Below, piece by piece: positions 9,063-17,708 of a stretch of 64,000 nt of DNA. A model generated the notes under the pieces. That model saw only the letters and a program-made list of their open reading frames with translations, had not been told where the DNA came from and searched no databases. Within the stretch, counting starts at the first letter, position 1, and each line of letters starts with the position of its first letter. Origin of the DNA: Dorea sp. AM10-31 (GTDB lineage: Bacteria > Bacillota > Clostridia > Lachnospirales > Lachnospiraceae); NCBI RefSeq assembly GCF_003435815.1, contig NZ_QTUV01000007.1, positions 108,489 through 172,488 of the forward strand, written 5' to 3'. The translations under genes were made by a program, and so were the position numbers.

Positions 9063-10529
9063 ATGGCAGGAAAGAGGCGCAGAAGACGCAGAAGAAGAGC
9101 AGGAAACTGGTTCTCGCGTCTAAGCATAGGAAAGAAGATTGCACTCTGTATGGGAAGTTTGGTGCTTTGTCTTGCGGCAAGCGGCGTGATATTTGTGGCA
9201 GCCAAGCTTGGCAAACTTGACACGGAGGAAATCGATGCGGCAGATATTCAGGTGAACAAAGAAGCAGAAGAGACCGGGGAAGGTTATACGAATGTAGCAC
9301 TTTTCGGAATCGATTCCAGAAGCGGTGAGCTGGAAAAAGGAACCAGAACAGACTGTATTATTGTAGCAAGTCTGAATAATAAGACAAAAGAAGTACGTAT
9401 GTCCAGTGTTTACAGAGATACTCTTCTGGACATCAAAGACGGACACCTGCAAAAATGTAATGCAGCATATAGTTTCGGTGGTCCGACACAGGCAATCAAT
9501 ATGCTGAATAAGAATCTGGATCTGGATATTGAAAAGTTTGCAACTGTGGATTTTGCAGCTATTTCAGAAACGATAGACTTACTTGGTGGTCTGGATATAA
9601 ATGTGAAAAAAGAAGAGATCCAGTATCTGAATAAGTTTGTTGGTGAGACAGCCAGAGTTGCAAAGAAAAAGGCAAAGAAAGTTACCAAGCCTGGAAAACA
9701 GCATCTCAATGGCGTGCAGGCGACAACCTATGCACGTATCCGTTCAACAGCGGGCGGGGATTTCACACGAACGGAGAGACAGCGTCTCGTTATCCAGAAG
9801 ATCGTTGAGAAGGCACAGAAATCAGATTTTGCTACGATCAACAAGATCATTGATAAATTACTTCCGACAATTAAGACAAACTTTTCAGCAGCAGAGATCC
9901 TCTCTTATGCGAAAGATTTTACAAAGTATAAGATCGGTGCCTCATCCGGATTCCCGTTTGAAAAAACGACAGATACGATTTCCGGACTGGGAAGTATCGT
10001 TATTCCGGTAAAACTGGACAACAATGTAAAAGAACTGCATAAGTTTCTGTATGATGATGAAAATTACAAAACATCCAGTGAAGTGAAGACAATCAGCAAT
10101 GCAGTTGTTGCAAGAGTCGGACAGAGACAGGCAGAAAGCAGTTCGACGTTGAACAGTAAGACATATAAGACAGCGCCGGAAGATAAGGCACAGGAGTCGA
10201 ATAAGTATACACCGACAAGGTCTTATAAGAATAACAACAGCAGTTACCATAATAATACGAACAGTAATCGTAACAACGGAAACAGCGGTACAAACAGTAA
10301 TAAAAATAACAACAGCAATAAGAATAACAATTCGGGAAATCATTCTGGAAATACCGGAGGCAGCACAGGTGGAAATACCGGAGGCAGCACAGGTGGAAAT
10401 ACCGGAGGCAGTACAGGTGGAAACTCTGGAAGTAATACCGGAGATGGAAGCAGTGAATCCGGAGGCGGAAGCAGTGAATCCGGAGATGGCAATACCGGAG
10501 GCGGAAGCAGTGAAAACGAAGCAGAATAA
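9063..10529 (+). CDS. LytR-CpsA-Psr (LCP) family cell-wall ligase 1
   Basis: About 488 residues from the ATG at 9063; an in-frame ATG at 9051 is possible. I prefer 9063 because the paralog downstream begins the same way (MA, then a poly-basic run). A run of eight arginines precedes one membrane helix (about 25-48). The extracytoplasmic LCP domain (about 75-310) has VALFGIDSR, TRTDCIIVASL, VYRDT, YARIRSTAGGDFTRTERQR and KTNFSAAEILSY. The C-terminal 130 residues are low-complexity N/S/G, including a GGSTGGNT repeat, and probably span the wall. LCP proteins transfer undecaprenyl-linked glycopolymers to peptidoglycan. With glf next door, a galactofuranose-containing polymer is a plausible substrate (inference). 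Confidence 0.9.
   Translation: MAGKRRRRRRRRAGNWFSRLSIGKKIALCMGSLVLCLAASGVIFVAAKLGKLDTEEIDAADIQVNKEAEETGEGYTNVALFGIDSRSGELEKGTRTDCIIVASLNNKTKEVRMSSVYRDTLLDIKDGHLQKCNAAYSFGGPTQAINMLNKNLDLDIEKFATVDFAAISETIDLLGGLDINVKKEEIQYLNKFVGETARVAKKKAKKVTKPGKQHLNGVQATTYARIRSTAGGDFTRTERQRLVIQKIVEKAQKSDFATINKIIDKLLPTIKTNFSAAEILSYAKDFTKYKIGASSGFPFEKTTDTISGLGSIVIPVKLDNNVKELHKFLYDDENYKTSSEVKTISNAVVARVGQRQAESSSTLNSKTYKTAPEDKAQESNKYTPTRSYKNNNSSYHNNTNSNRNNGNSGTNSNKNNNSNKNNNSGNHSGNTGGSTGGNTGGSTGGNTGGSTGGNSGSNTGDGSSESGGGSSESGDGNTGGGSSENEAE
10349..10420 (+). repeat. Three tandem 24-bp repeats in the LCP tail
   Basis: Three copies of a 24-bp unit beginning AAATACCGGAGGC (10349-10372, 10373-10396, 10397-10420), the third differing at one base seen. 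They encode NTGGSTGG-type repeats and could vary in number between strains. Confidence 0.85.
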
Positions 10530-10546
10530 GTAAAATAATAAGGAAA

Positions 10547-10580
10547 GGGTGTACATAATTGACATGTACATCCTTTTTTT
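10547..10580 (+). terminator. Intrinsic terminator after LCP gene 1
   Basis: A 10-bp stem, GGGTGTACAT (10547-10556) with ATGTACATCC (10564-10573), one G-U pair, a 7-nt loop and seven Ts. Confidence 0.85.
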
Positions 10581-10622
10581 GTTAGAATAAACACAAAAAA
10601 GTGTAGAAAAACGGGTGGAAAA

Positions 10623-11723
10623 ATGATGTATGATTATTTAATTGTCGGATCTGGTTTATTCGGATCTATTTTCGCGTATGAAGCGGGAAAAAAAGGAAAA
10701 CAATGTCTGGTAGTGGAGAAAAGAGATCATATTGGTGGAAATATTTATACAAAAGAAGTTGAAGGAATTCAGGTTCACCAGTATGGAGCACACATTTTCC
10801 ATACAAGCAACAGAGAAGTCTGGGAGTATGTACAGCAGTTTGCAGAGTTCAACCGTTATACGAACAGTCCGGTAGCGAATTATAAAGGAGAAATCTATAA
10901 TCTTCCATTTAATATGAACACATTCAATAAACTGTGGGGTGTTGTGACACCGGCAGAGGCAAAAGCGAAGATTGAAGAACAGGCAGCAGCTTATCGCACA
11001 GAGCATCCGGCGAATTTGGAAGAACAGGCACTCAACCTGGTCGGAAAAGATATTTATGAGAAACTGATCAAAGGATATACAGAGAAGCAGTGGGGGCATC
11101 GCGCAACAGAGCTTCCACCGGAGATTATTAAACGTCTGCCGGTGCGGTATATTTATGATAATAATTATTTTAATGATATTTATCAGGGAATCCCGATTGG
11201 TGGATATACAGCTATGATCGAGAAGATGCTTGCAAAGGCAGAAGTAAGACTTGGTGTGGATTACCTGGAACACAAAGACGAACTGGATGCACTTGCAGAG
11301 AAAGTAGTATATACCGGCCCGATCGATGCATATTATGGATATCAGTTCGGAGAACTGGAGTACCGCAGTGTTTCTTTTGAAACGGAAGTACTGGATCAGC
11401 CGAATTATCAGGGAAATGCAGTTGTAAATTATACGGAATACGAAGTACCGTACACAAGAATCATTGAACACAAGCATTTCGAGTTTGGCACACAGGATAA
11501 GACGGTCATCTCTAGAGAATATCCTGCAGCATGGAAGAAAGGTGATGAGCCTTACTATCCGGTAAATAATGAGAAGAATAATATGCTGTATCATTCTTAT
11601 GAGAAACTTGCAAAGGAAGAAAAGAAAGTCATTTTTGGAGGAAGACTTGGAACATATAAATACATGGATATGCACCATGTCGTAGCAGAAGCTCTTCGGG
11701 TTACGAAAGAAGAGTTAATTTAG
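10623..11723 (+). CDS. glf: UDP-galactopyranose mutase
   Basis: A 366-residue flavoprotein with an N-terminal FAD-binding motif (YLIVGSGLFGS), then EKRDHIGGNIYT and YGAHIFHTS. Further family motifs are FNMNTF, YTEKQWG, VRYIYDNNYFND, VVNYTE, TRIIEHKHFE and GGRLGTYKYMDMH near the end. The enzyme interconverts UDP-galactopyranose and UDP-galactofuranose, the donor for Galf-containing surface glycans. It lies between two LCP ligase genes, which suggests a galactofuranose polymer attached to peptidoglycan. Two adjacent ATGs (10623, 10626) follow a GGGTGG ribosome binding site, so either could be used. Confidence 0.95.
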   Translation: MMYDYLIVGSGLFGSIFAYEAGKKGKQCLVVEKRDHIGGNIYTKEVEGIQVHQYGAHIFHTSNREVWEYVQQFAEFNRYTNSPVANYKGEIYNLPFNMNTFNKLWGVVTPAEAKAKIEEQAAAYRTEHPANLEEQALNLVGKDIYEKLIKGYTEKQWGHRATELPPEIIKRLPVRYIYDNNYFNDIYQGIPIGGYTAMIEKMLAKAEVRLGVDYLEHKDELDALAEKVVYTGPIDAYYGYQFGELEYRSVSFETEVLDQPNYQGNAVVNYTEYEVPYTRIIEHKHFEFGTQDKTVISREYPAAWKKGDEPYYPVNNEKNNMLYHSYEKLAKEEKKVIFGGRLGTYKYMDMHHVVAEALRVTKEELI

Positions 11724-11724
11724 G

Positions 11725-11753
11725 TTGCACTTTTTGCAAAAATATAGTAATAT
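11725..11753 (+). promoter_or_regulatory. Candidate sigma-A promoter for LCP gene 2
   Basis: TTGCAC (11725-11730), a 17-bp spacer and TAATAT (11748-11753), starting just after the glf stop and 40 bp before the start at 11793. Confidence 0.5.
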
Positions 11754-11792
11754 ATTGTAGTATTTTGTATAAAAAGAAAAGTGAGGCTTGAT

Positions 11793-13031
11793 ATGGCAAA
11801 GAAGAGGAATCAGAGAAACCTTAAAGCAGTGCAGGCTGCCAAGGCCAGAAAAAAGCGAAGGAACAGAAGAAGAAGGCGTGCAATCGTACTGGCAATCGAA
11901 GTGATCATATTGCTGGCATTGTCCGCAACAGCTTTTGTCATGGCGAAGTATGACAAGTTCCAGCGTGTAGAGATTAACTCAGATGATATTAAAATCAATT
12001 CCGGAGTGAAGAAGGAAGGATATACAACAGTAGCGTTATTCGGAGGCGACTCCAGAGAAGGAGAACTGGAAGCCGGTACGCGCACGGATACGATCATAGT
12101 TGTAGCGCTTGACCACAAAGAAGGTGTGATCCGTATGGCGTCCATTTACCGAGATACGCTTCTGCAGCAGGATGATAATACCTATAATAAAGCGAATCAT
12201 GCATATTTTTCAGGCGGTCCGAAAGCAGCAATCAACATGCTGAACAAGAATCTGGACCTGGATATTCAGGATTATGCAACCGTCGATTTCAAAGCAATGT
12301 CTGATGTGGTAGATATGCTTGGCGGAATTAAGATACAGGTAACCGATCCGGAAGCGAAGATGCTGAATAAGTATGTCGGTGAGACAGCAAAAGCATCCAA
12401 GAAGAAGGCGCATAAGTTAAATGGCGGTGGTGTCTATACACTGGATGGACCGCAGGCTGTAACATATGCAAGACTTCGTAAGCTGGAAGGCGGAGATTAC
12501 AAGCGTACAGAGAGACAGCGTCTTGTGATTAAGAAGTTGTACGAGAAAGGTATTAAAGCAGACATTGGTACACTTAATAAGATTGTGGATAAGATATTTC
12601 CGCAGGTATCTACGAGTTTTTCGCTGAAAGAAGTACTTTCGCTTGCGGCGAGTGCCTCAAGTTATAAGCTGGGTGACAGTCAGGGCTTCCCGTTTGAGAA
12701 GACGGATGGAATTATCTACAGGACTGCAGGAGATGTTGTTGTACCGCTTGGACTGGCTGAGAATGTAGAAGAATTGCATAAGTTCCTGTACCCGAACGAG
12801 ACAAAAACGGTATCTTCTACAGTGCAGATGATTTCAACAGAGATTTCCAATCTGACGAATGTTGTACGTCCGGCGAATATGAATACAGAAGAAGAGACGA
12901 ATACAGATAATAACAGTAATAGTAACAATAACAATAACAATAACAGTAATAAACCGGTGATTACAAACTCAACCAGTGACTCCGGAAATAGTAAAAGTAA
13001 TAATAATACAACTGGTGGCGGGACAGAATAA
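11793..13031 (+). CDS. LytR-CpsA-Psr (LCP) family cell-wall ligase 2
   Basis: 412 residues from the ATG at 11793. The in-frame GTG at 11781 overlaps the likely ribosome binding site GTGAGG, so it is rejected as the start. A poly-basic N-terminus (residues 1-32) and one membrane helix precede the LCP domain (about 70-310): VALFGGDSREG, TRTDTIIVVALD, IYRDTLL, YARLRKLEGGDYKRTERQR and STSFSLKEVLSL. The tail of about 70 residues is rich in N, S and T. It is closely related to LCP gene 1 throughout the catalytic domain. Two LCP copies around glf may attach different polymers or act redundantly. Confidence 0.9.
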   Translation: MAKKRNQRNLKAVQAAKARKKRRNRRRRRAIVLAIEVIILLALSATAFVMAKYDKFQRVEINSDDIKINSGVKKEGYTTVALFGGDSREGELEAGTRTDTIIVVALDHKEGVIRMASIYRDTLLQQDDNTYNKANHAYFSGGPKAAINMLNKNLDLDIQDYATVDFKAMSDVVDMLGGIKIQVTDPEAKMLNKYVGETAKASKKKAHKLNGGGVYTLDGPQAVTYARLRKLEGGDYKRTERQRLVIKKLYEKGIKADIGTLNKIVDKIFPQVSTSFSLKEVLSLAASASSYKLGDSQGFPFEKTDGIIYRTAGDVVVPLGLAENVEELHKFLYPNETKTVSSTVQMISTEISNLTNVVRPANMNTEEETNTDNNSNSNNNNNNNSNKPVITNSTSDSGNSKSNNNTTGGGTE

Positions 13032-13059
13032 AAGTTGATTTAGGAGGAATAGAAAGAAC

Positions 13060-14658
13060 ATGAAAGCATTTAAGAAACTCAGTGCAGCTTTATTGACTCT
13101 CTGTCTGTGCGTGTCTTGTTTTTCTTTCGTTGCACATGCAGCAGATGGAAGAATCTCTTTTACAGATCCAAGCACAGCAGTTGGTGATGAAGTAGAAGTG
13201 AAATGTGTAGTACGCTCCACAAGTTCAAGCCTTGGAAATATGGAAGTGAAGTTGAGCTATGATACGGCTTCATTGAAATTTGAATCTGGAGATGGTGTGA
13301 AGGAAAATGGCGGAGCACTGACTTATACAGGAACCGGCGGCTCTACAGAAACTTCTTTTACAATGAAGTTTCAGGCGTTAAAAGAAGGAAGCACCAAGGT
13401 TGAAGTTTCCGGCGCAACGATTGCGTCCGATGTCGGTACGACACTGACACTGGATCAGGGAAATTCAACAGTTAAGATTGCAGCGGGTGATCCATCCAAG
13501 ATAAAAAGTGATTCCAAGAGCAGCAAAGCTGGAAATGCAGCAGATAAGACTGTAAAAGTAAATGGAAAGTCTTATACGCTGACAGATGAATTTTCAGATA
13601 ATGATGTTCCGACGGGATATTCCAGAGTGACTGTTTCACTGGACGGAGAAGACCGTCAGATGGTGAAGAATGAAGACAGTGGCATTACACTTGGTTATTT
13701 GATGGACAGTGATAAAAAAGGTGACTTTTTCATGTATAATGAAGAAGATGCAACTTTTTCTCCATATGAGGAAGTCAGTATTTCTGACAGTACATCTATT
13801 GTTGTGCTGAGCGATACGTCCAAAGTAAAGCTTCCATCGAATTATCAGGAAGCAAAGCTGACTTTAAATGATAAAGAATTTCCGGTATGGCAGAATAGTG
13901 ACAGTACAGATTATTATGTCCTGTATGCAATGAATAACAAAGGCGAGACCGGATATTATCAGTATGATTCCCAGGAGAATACTTACCAGAGAATGGATGA
14001 TCCGTCTGAGACTTCTAAGACAGATACATCCAGTAAAACTACTTCCAACAAGCTTCCGGCATTTGTAAATGATCATTTACAGATGATTATTCTTGCAGGA
14101 GGAATCGGAGCAATTGTTCTTTTACTGATCCTTATTATTCTTGGTATCAAACTGCATAACCGTAACGCAGAGTTAGATGAGCTTTATGATGAGTACGGTA
14201 TTGATGTGGAAGAAGAGCCGGTACCGGTAAAAAACAAAAAAGAAAAGAAGAATAAAAAAGAATCTCGTTTTGGTAAGAAAAAACAATCAGATGAAGATGA
14301 TTTTGAAACTTACGACGGAGAAGATTTTGATAATGTAGATGATGGAGATGCATTTGAAGAAGCATATGTAGAAGATGATTATGATGCATATGATGCAGAA
14401 GACGCGTATGAAGATGCTTATGACGAAGATGATTTTGAAGACGAATACGATGCTTATGACGAAGACGAATTCGGAGAGATTACTTATGAAGAGGATGATT
14501 ACGGCAATCTGGATAAAAATGTATTTGCCGGATATACTCCAAGAGAAGAACTTACGATTGATGATTTAGATGATCTTCTCGGAGAGACACCGAAAAAGAA
14601 GAGAGGGCATATGGAAGATGATGATACCTTTAAGGTGGATTTCATTGACCTTGATTAA
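13060..14658 (+). CDS. Membrane-anchored cohesin-like surface protein with acidic cytoplasmic tail
   Basis: 532 residues. A signal peptide ends near AHAAD. Residues 28-145 look like a cohesin/carbohydrate-binding fold (VGDEVEVKCVV, MEVKLSYDTASLKFE, FQALKEGSTKV). A second extracellular region (about 160-320) has no family I recognise. One membrane helix lies at about 345-370, followed by a long cytoplasmic tail (about 375-532) very rich in D, E and Y with short K-rich stretches. It is 29 bp downstream of LCP gene 2 with a good AGGAGGA site, so it may belong to the same envelope operon. Function unknown; a wall-sensing or scaffold role is only a guess. Confidence 0.7.
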   Translation: MKAFKKLSAALLTLCLCVSCFSFVAHAADGRISFTDPSTAVGDEVEVKCVVRSTSSSLGNMEVKLSYDTASLKFESGDGVKENGGALTYTGTGGSTETSFTMKFQALKEGSTKVEVSGATIASDVGTTLTLDQGNSTVKIAAGDPSKIKSDSKSSKAGNAADKTVKVNGKSYTLTDEFSDNDVPTGYSRVTVSLDGEDRQMVKNEDSGITLGYLMDSDKKGDFFMYNEEDATFSPYEEVSISDSTSIVVLSDTSKVKLPSNYQEAKLTLNDKEFPVWQNSDSTDYYVLYAMNNKGETGYYQYDSQENTYQRMDDPSETSKTDTSSKTTSNKLPAFVNDHLQMIILAGGIGAIVLLLILIILGIKLHNRNAELDELYDEYGIDVEEEPVPVKNKKEKKNKKESRFGKKKQSDEDDFETYDGEDFDNVDDGDAFEEAYVEDDYDAYDAEDAYEDAYDEDDFEDEYDAYDEDEFGEITYEEDDYGNLDKNVFAGYTPREELTIDDLDDLLGETPKKKRGHMEDDDTFKVDFIDLD

Positions 14659-14753
14659 TTGTGAAGCTCTGGCTGTTCCTGGGTTTGGAAGAGCTGGAGC
14701 TTTTGAGCAATGTTAATATAACGGATGATATATTGTATGAAGGAGAGAAAATC

Positions 14754-15710
14754 ATGAAATGGAATCAATTCCGATTAAAAACAACAACTGAAGCAGAAGA
14801 TATTGTTAGCAGCATGCTGGCGGATCTTGGAATCGAAGGCGTGCAGATTGAAGATAAGATCCCGCTTACACAGCAGGACAAAGAGCAGATGTTTGTGGAT
14901 ATATTACCAGATATTCCGGAAGATGACGGAGTTGCCTATCTCACATTTTATCTTGACCCGGATCTGGATGCAGGAACGATCCTTGCACAGGTAAGGGAAG
15001 AAATGGAACAGATGCGTGCATATGTAGATGTAGGAGATGCAACGATTGAGGAATCCGAGACAGAAGATGTGGACTGGGTAAATAACTGGAAACAGTATTT
15101 CCATCAGTTCTATATTGATGATATCCTTGTAATTCCATCCTGGGAAGATGTAAAAGCAGAAGACAGTGATAAACTGGTGATCCACATTGATCCGGGTACA
15201 GCTTTTGGTACAGGAATGCATGAAACAACACAACTTTGTATCCGTGCGCTGAGAAAATATGTAAAAAATGGAGATCTTGTTCTGGATGTAGGATGCGGAA
15301 GTGGTATCCTGGGTATGCTTGCACTGAAGTTTGGTGCAGGACATTCCATCGGAACAGATCTTGATCCGTGTGCGCTTGATGCCACCCATGAAAATATGGA
15401 AGTAAACGGTATAGCAAAAGATCAATATGAAGTTATGATCGGTAATATTATTGATGATAAAGACGTGCAGGATGCTGTCGGATATGAAAAATACGACATT
15501 GTACTTGCTAACATCCTTGCGGATGTTCTGGAGCCACTGACTCCGGTAATCGTACACCAGATGAAACCGGGAGCTGTATATATTACAAGTGGTATCATTG
15601 AGGATAAAGAAACAGTTGTAACAGAGGCTGTAAAGGCGGCAGGACTGGAAGTCCTGGAAGTGAACCACCAGGGGGAATGGGTTTCTGTTGTCGCACGTAA
15701 AAATGCATAA
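14754..15710 (+). CDS. prmA: Ribosomal protein L11 methyltransferase
   Basis: 318 residues from the ATG at 14754, which has a good AAGGAGAG site; the longer frame back to 14661 has none. The N-terminal domain binds L11 (KWNQFRLKT start). The C-terminal class I SAM methyltransferase domain has DPGTAFGTGMHETT, VLDVGCGSGILGM and VLANILADV, all typical of PrmA. It trimethylates ribosomal protein L11. It is followed closely by rsmE, the usual order in Firmicutes. Confidence 0.95.
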   Translation: MKWNQFRLKTTTEAEDIVSSMLADLGIEGVQIEDKIPLTQQDKEQMFVDILPDIPEDDGVAYLTFYLDPDLDAGTILAQVREEMEQMRAYVDVGDATIEESETEDVDWVNNWKQYFHQFYIDDILVIPSWEDVKAEDSDKLVIHIDPGTAFGTGMHETTQLCIRALRKYVKNGDLVLDVGCGSGILGMLALKFGAGHSIGTDLDPCALDATHENMEVNGIAKDQYEVMIGNIIDDKDVQDAVGYEKYDIVLANILADVLEPLTPVIVHQMKPGAVYITSGIIEDKETVVTEAVKAAGLEVLEVNHQGEWVSVVARKNA

Positions 15711-15744
15711 ATAAAAACAGGCAGCTCAGACAGGAGAAAAAAAG

Positions 15745-16482
15745 ATGCAGCATTTTTTTATTGAACCGTCCCAGGCAGAAGGTGAGTGGATACGTCTGAA
15801 TGGTTCGGATGTGAATCATATGAAGAACGTTCTGCGTATGCATGTGGGGGAACGTGTGACAGTCAGTGACGGAGCCGGAAAGACATACCAGTGTGTGATT
15901 GATTCTTATGAAGATAAGGAGGCCGTACTTAAAATAGAATCGCAGGAAGAGAGCAGTACAGAACTTCCATCCAGAATTTATCTGTTCCAGGGACTGCCAA
16001 AGCAGGAAAAGATGGAGTGGATCGTGCAGAAGTCGGTAGAACTTGGAGCTTATCAGATTGTTCCGGTTTCCATGAAGCGCTGCGTTGTAAAATTGGATGC
16101 GAAAAAGGCAGCAAAGAAGCAGGAACGATGGCAGGAAATTTCCAGAAGTGCGGCAAAGCAGTCCGGCCGGAGTGTAATCCCGGAAGTTATACCGGTGTGT
16201 ACGTTTAAAGAAGCACTGGAACAGGCAAAGCAGCTGGATATCATTCTCGTACCGTATGAATGTGCAGAAGGTATGAAAGAAACAAAAACACTTCTTGAGA
16301 AAATATGGCCGGGGCAGAGCGTTGGGATATTTATCGGACCGGAAGGCGGATTTGAAGAAGCAGAGATCGAACAGGCACTGGCGGCAGGCGCACATACGAT
16401 CACACTGGGAAAGAGGATTTTAAGAACGGAGACAGCGGGACTTACAACGTTGTCGGTACTTATGTTCCATTTGGAAGAATGA
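15745..16482 (+). CDS. rsmE: 16S rRNA (uracil1498-N3)-methyltransferase
   Basis: A 245-residue SPOUT-class methyltransferase. The N-terminal PUA-like part (HHxxxVLRxxxG-type, seen as HMKNVLRMHVGE) precedes the SPOUT core, with QKSVELGAYQIVPV, RSAAKQSGR, IFIGPEGGF and LGKRILRTETA forming the knot and SAM site. Length is as expected. It is 34 bp downstream of prmA with an AGGAG site and is probably co-transcribed. Confidence 0.95.
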   Translation: MQHFFIEPSQAEGEWIRLNGSDVNHMKNVLRMHVGERVTVSDGAGKTYQCVIDSYEDKEAVLKIESQEESSTELPSRIYLFQGLPKQEKMEWIVQKSVELGAYQIVPVSMKRCVVKLDAKKAAKKQERWQEISRSAAKQSGRSVIPEVIPVCTFKEALEQAKQLDIILVPYECAEGMKETKTLLEKIWPGQSVGIFIGPEGGFEEAEIEQALAAGAHTITLGKRILRTETAGLTTLSVLMFHLEE

Positions 16483-16521
16483 TACATAAGCTAATAGTGA
16501 AAATAAGCAGGAGAGAAGAAC

Positions 16522-17679
16522 ATGAAAGAAGTTTATCTGGACAATTCAGCAACAACCAGAGCTTACGACAGTGTCGGAAAACTGGTTGCGCATGTGATGT
16601 GCGAAGATTATGGCAATCCATCTTCTCTGCACAGAAAAGGCGTTGAAGCAGAACAATATATAAAAGATGCAAAAGAGACATTTGCCAGACTTTTAAAAGT
16701 ACAGGAAAAAGAAATATTTTTCACATCTGGAGGAACAGAGAGTGATAATCTAGCGCTGATCGGAACAGCAATGGCAAACAGACGCGCAGGTAATCATCTG
16801 ATCACGACAGGAATTGAACATCCTGCGATCATCAATACGATGCGCTATCTGGAAGAACAGGGATTCCGGGTTACATTTCTTCCGGTTGACCGTTATGGAA
16901 GAGTGCAGTTAGAGGCATTGAAGGAGGCACTCTGTGATGAAACGATACTGGTGTCTGTGATGTATGTAAATAATGAAGTTGGTTCTGTACAGCCGGTCGC
17001 AGAAGCGGCAAGTATTGTGAAAGCATATAATAAAAATATTCTGTTTCATGTAGATGCAGTACAGGGATTTGGCAAATACAGGATCCATCCGAAGAAACTG
17101 GGTGTAGATCTCTGCTCCATCAGCGGTCATAAGATTCATGGACCGAAAGGAACGGGAGTGCTGTATATTGACAGCAAAGTGAAGATCAAACCAATTCTGT
17201 TTGGAGGAGAACAGCAGAAGAATATCCGCTCCGGTACGGAAAACGTTCCGGGTATTGCAGGACTGTCTCTTGCAGCGAAGACAATTTACGAGGATCTGGA
17301 TGAAAAAGTGCAGAAGATGCGTAAGCTGAAAGAGCATTTCATCGAAGGAATTGCCAGGATTGAAAATACGACGATCCATGGGCTCTATGATGAGACGAGT
17401 GCGCCGCATATTATCAGTGTCGGATTTGCAGGTATCCGAAGCGAAGTGCTCCTGCATGCACTGGAGGAAAAGGGAATCTATGTATCCTCCGGATCTGCCT
17501 GCGCTTCCAACCATCCGCAGGTGAGCGGCGTGTTAAAAGGAATCGGAGCAGGGCAGGAATTTTTAGATGCCACACTTCGCTTCAGTATGTCGGAATTTAC
17601 TACATCAGAAGAGATTGACTATACTTTGGATACCCTTTATAATATAGTACCGGTGCTTAGAAAATATACCAGACACTAA
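16522..17679 (+). CDS. Cysteine desulfurase (NifS/IscS-like), ThiI partner
   Basis: A 385-residue PLP enzyme of the NifS family. DNSATTR at the N-terminus, TSGGTESDN, HVDAVQGFG and SGHKIHGPKG carry the PLP site, with Lys204 as the Schiff-base lysine. SSGSACAS carries the likely catalytic Cys327 in a short loop. It removes sulfur from cysteine as an enzyme persulfide. It lies 29 bp before thiI, as in the B. subtilis NifZ-ThiI pair, so its main job is probably to supply sulfur for tRNA 4-thiouridine. An AGGAGAG site precedes the ATG. Confidence 0.93.
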   Translation: MKEVYLDNSATTRAYDSVGKLVAHVMCEDYGNPSSLHRKGVEAEQYIKDAKETFARLLKVQEKEIFFTSGGTESDNLALIGTAMANRRAGNHLITTGIEHPAIINTMRYLEEQGFRVTFLPVDRYGRVQLEALKEALCDETILVSVMYVNNEVGSVQPVAEAASIVKAYNKNILFHVDAVQGFGKYRIHPKKLGVDLCSISGHKIHGPKGTGVLYIDSKVKIKPILFGGEQQKNIRSGTENVPGIAGLSLAAKTIYEDLDEKVQKMRKLKEHFIEGIARIENTTIHGLYDETSAPHIISVGFAGIRSEVLLHALEEKGIYVSSGSACASNHPQVSGVLKGIGAGQEFLDATLRFSMSEFTTSEEIDYTLDTLYNIVPVLRKYTRH

Positions 17680-17708
17680 CCGGTCCGGAAGCGAAAAGGA
17701 GACATAAG

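Noticed and set aside
10656..11678. 340-codon - strand open frame opposite glf
   Set aside because: Antisense shadow of a well-supported gene with I/C/F-rich composition.
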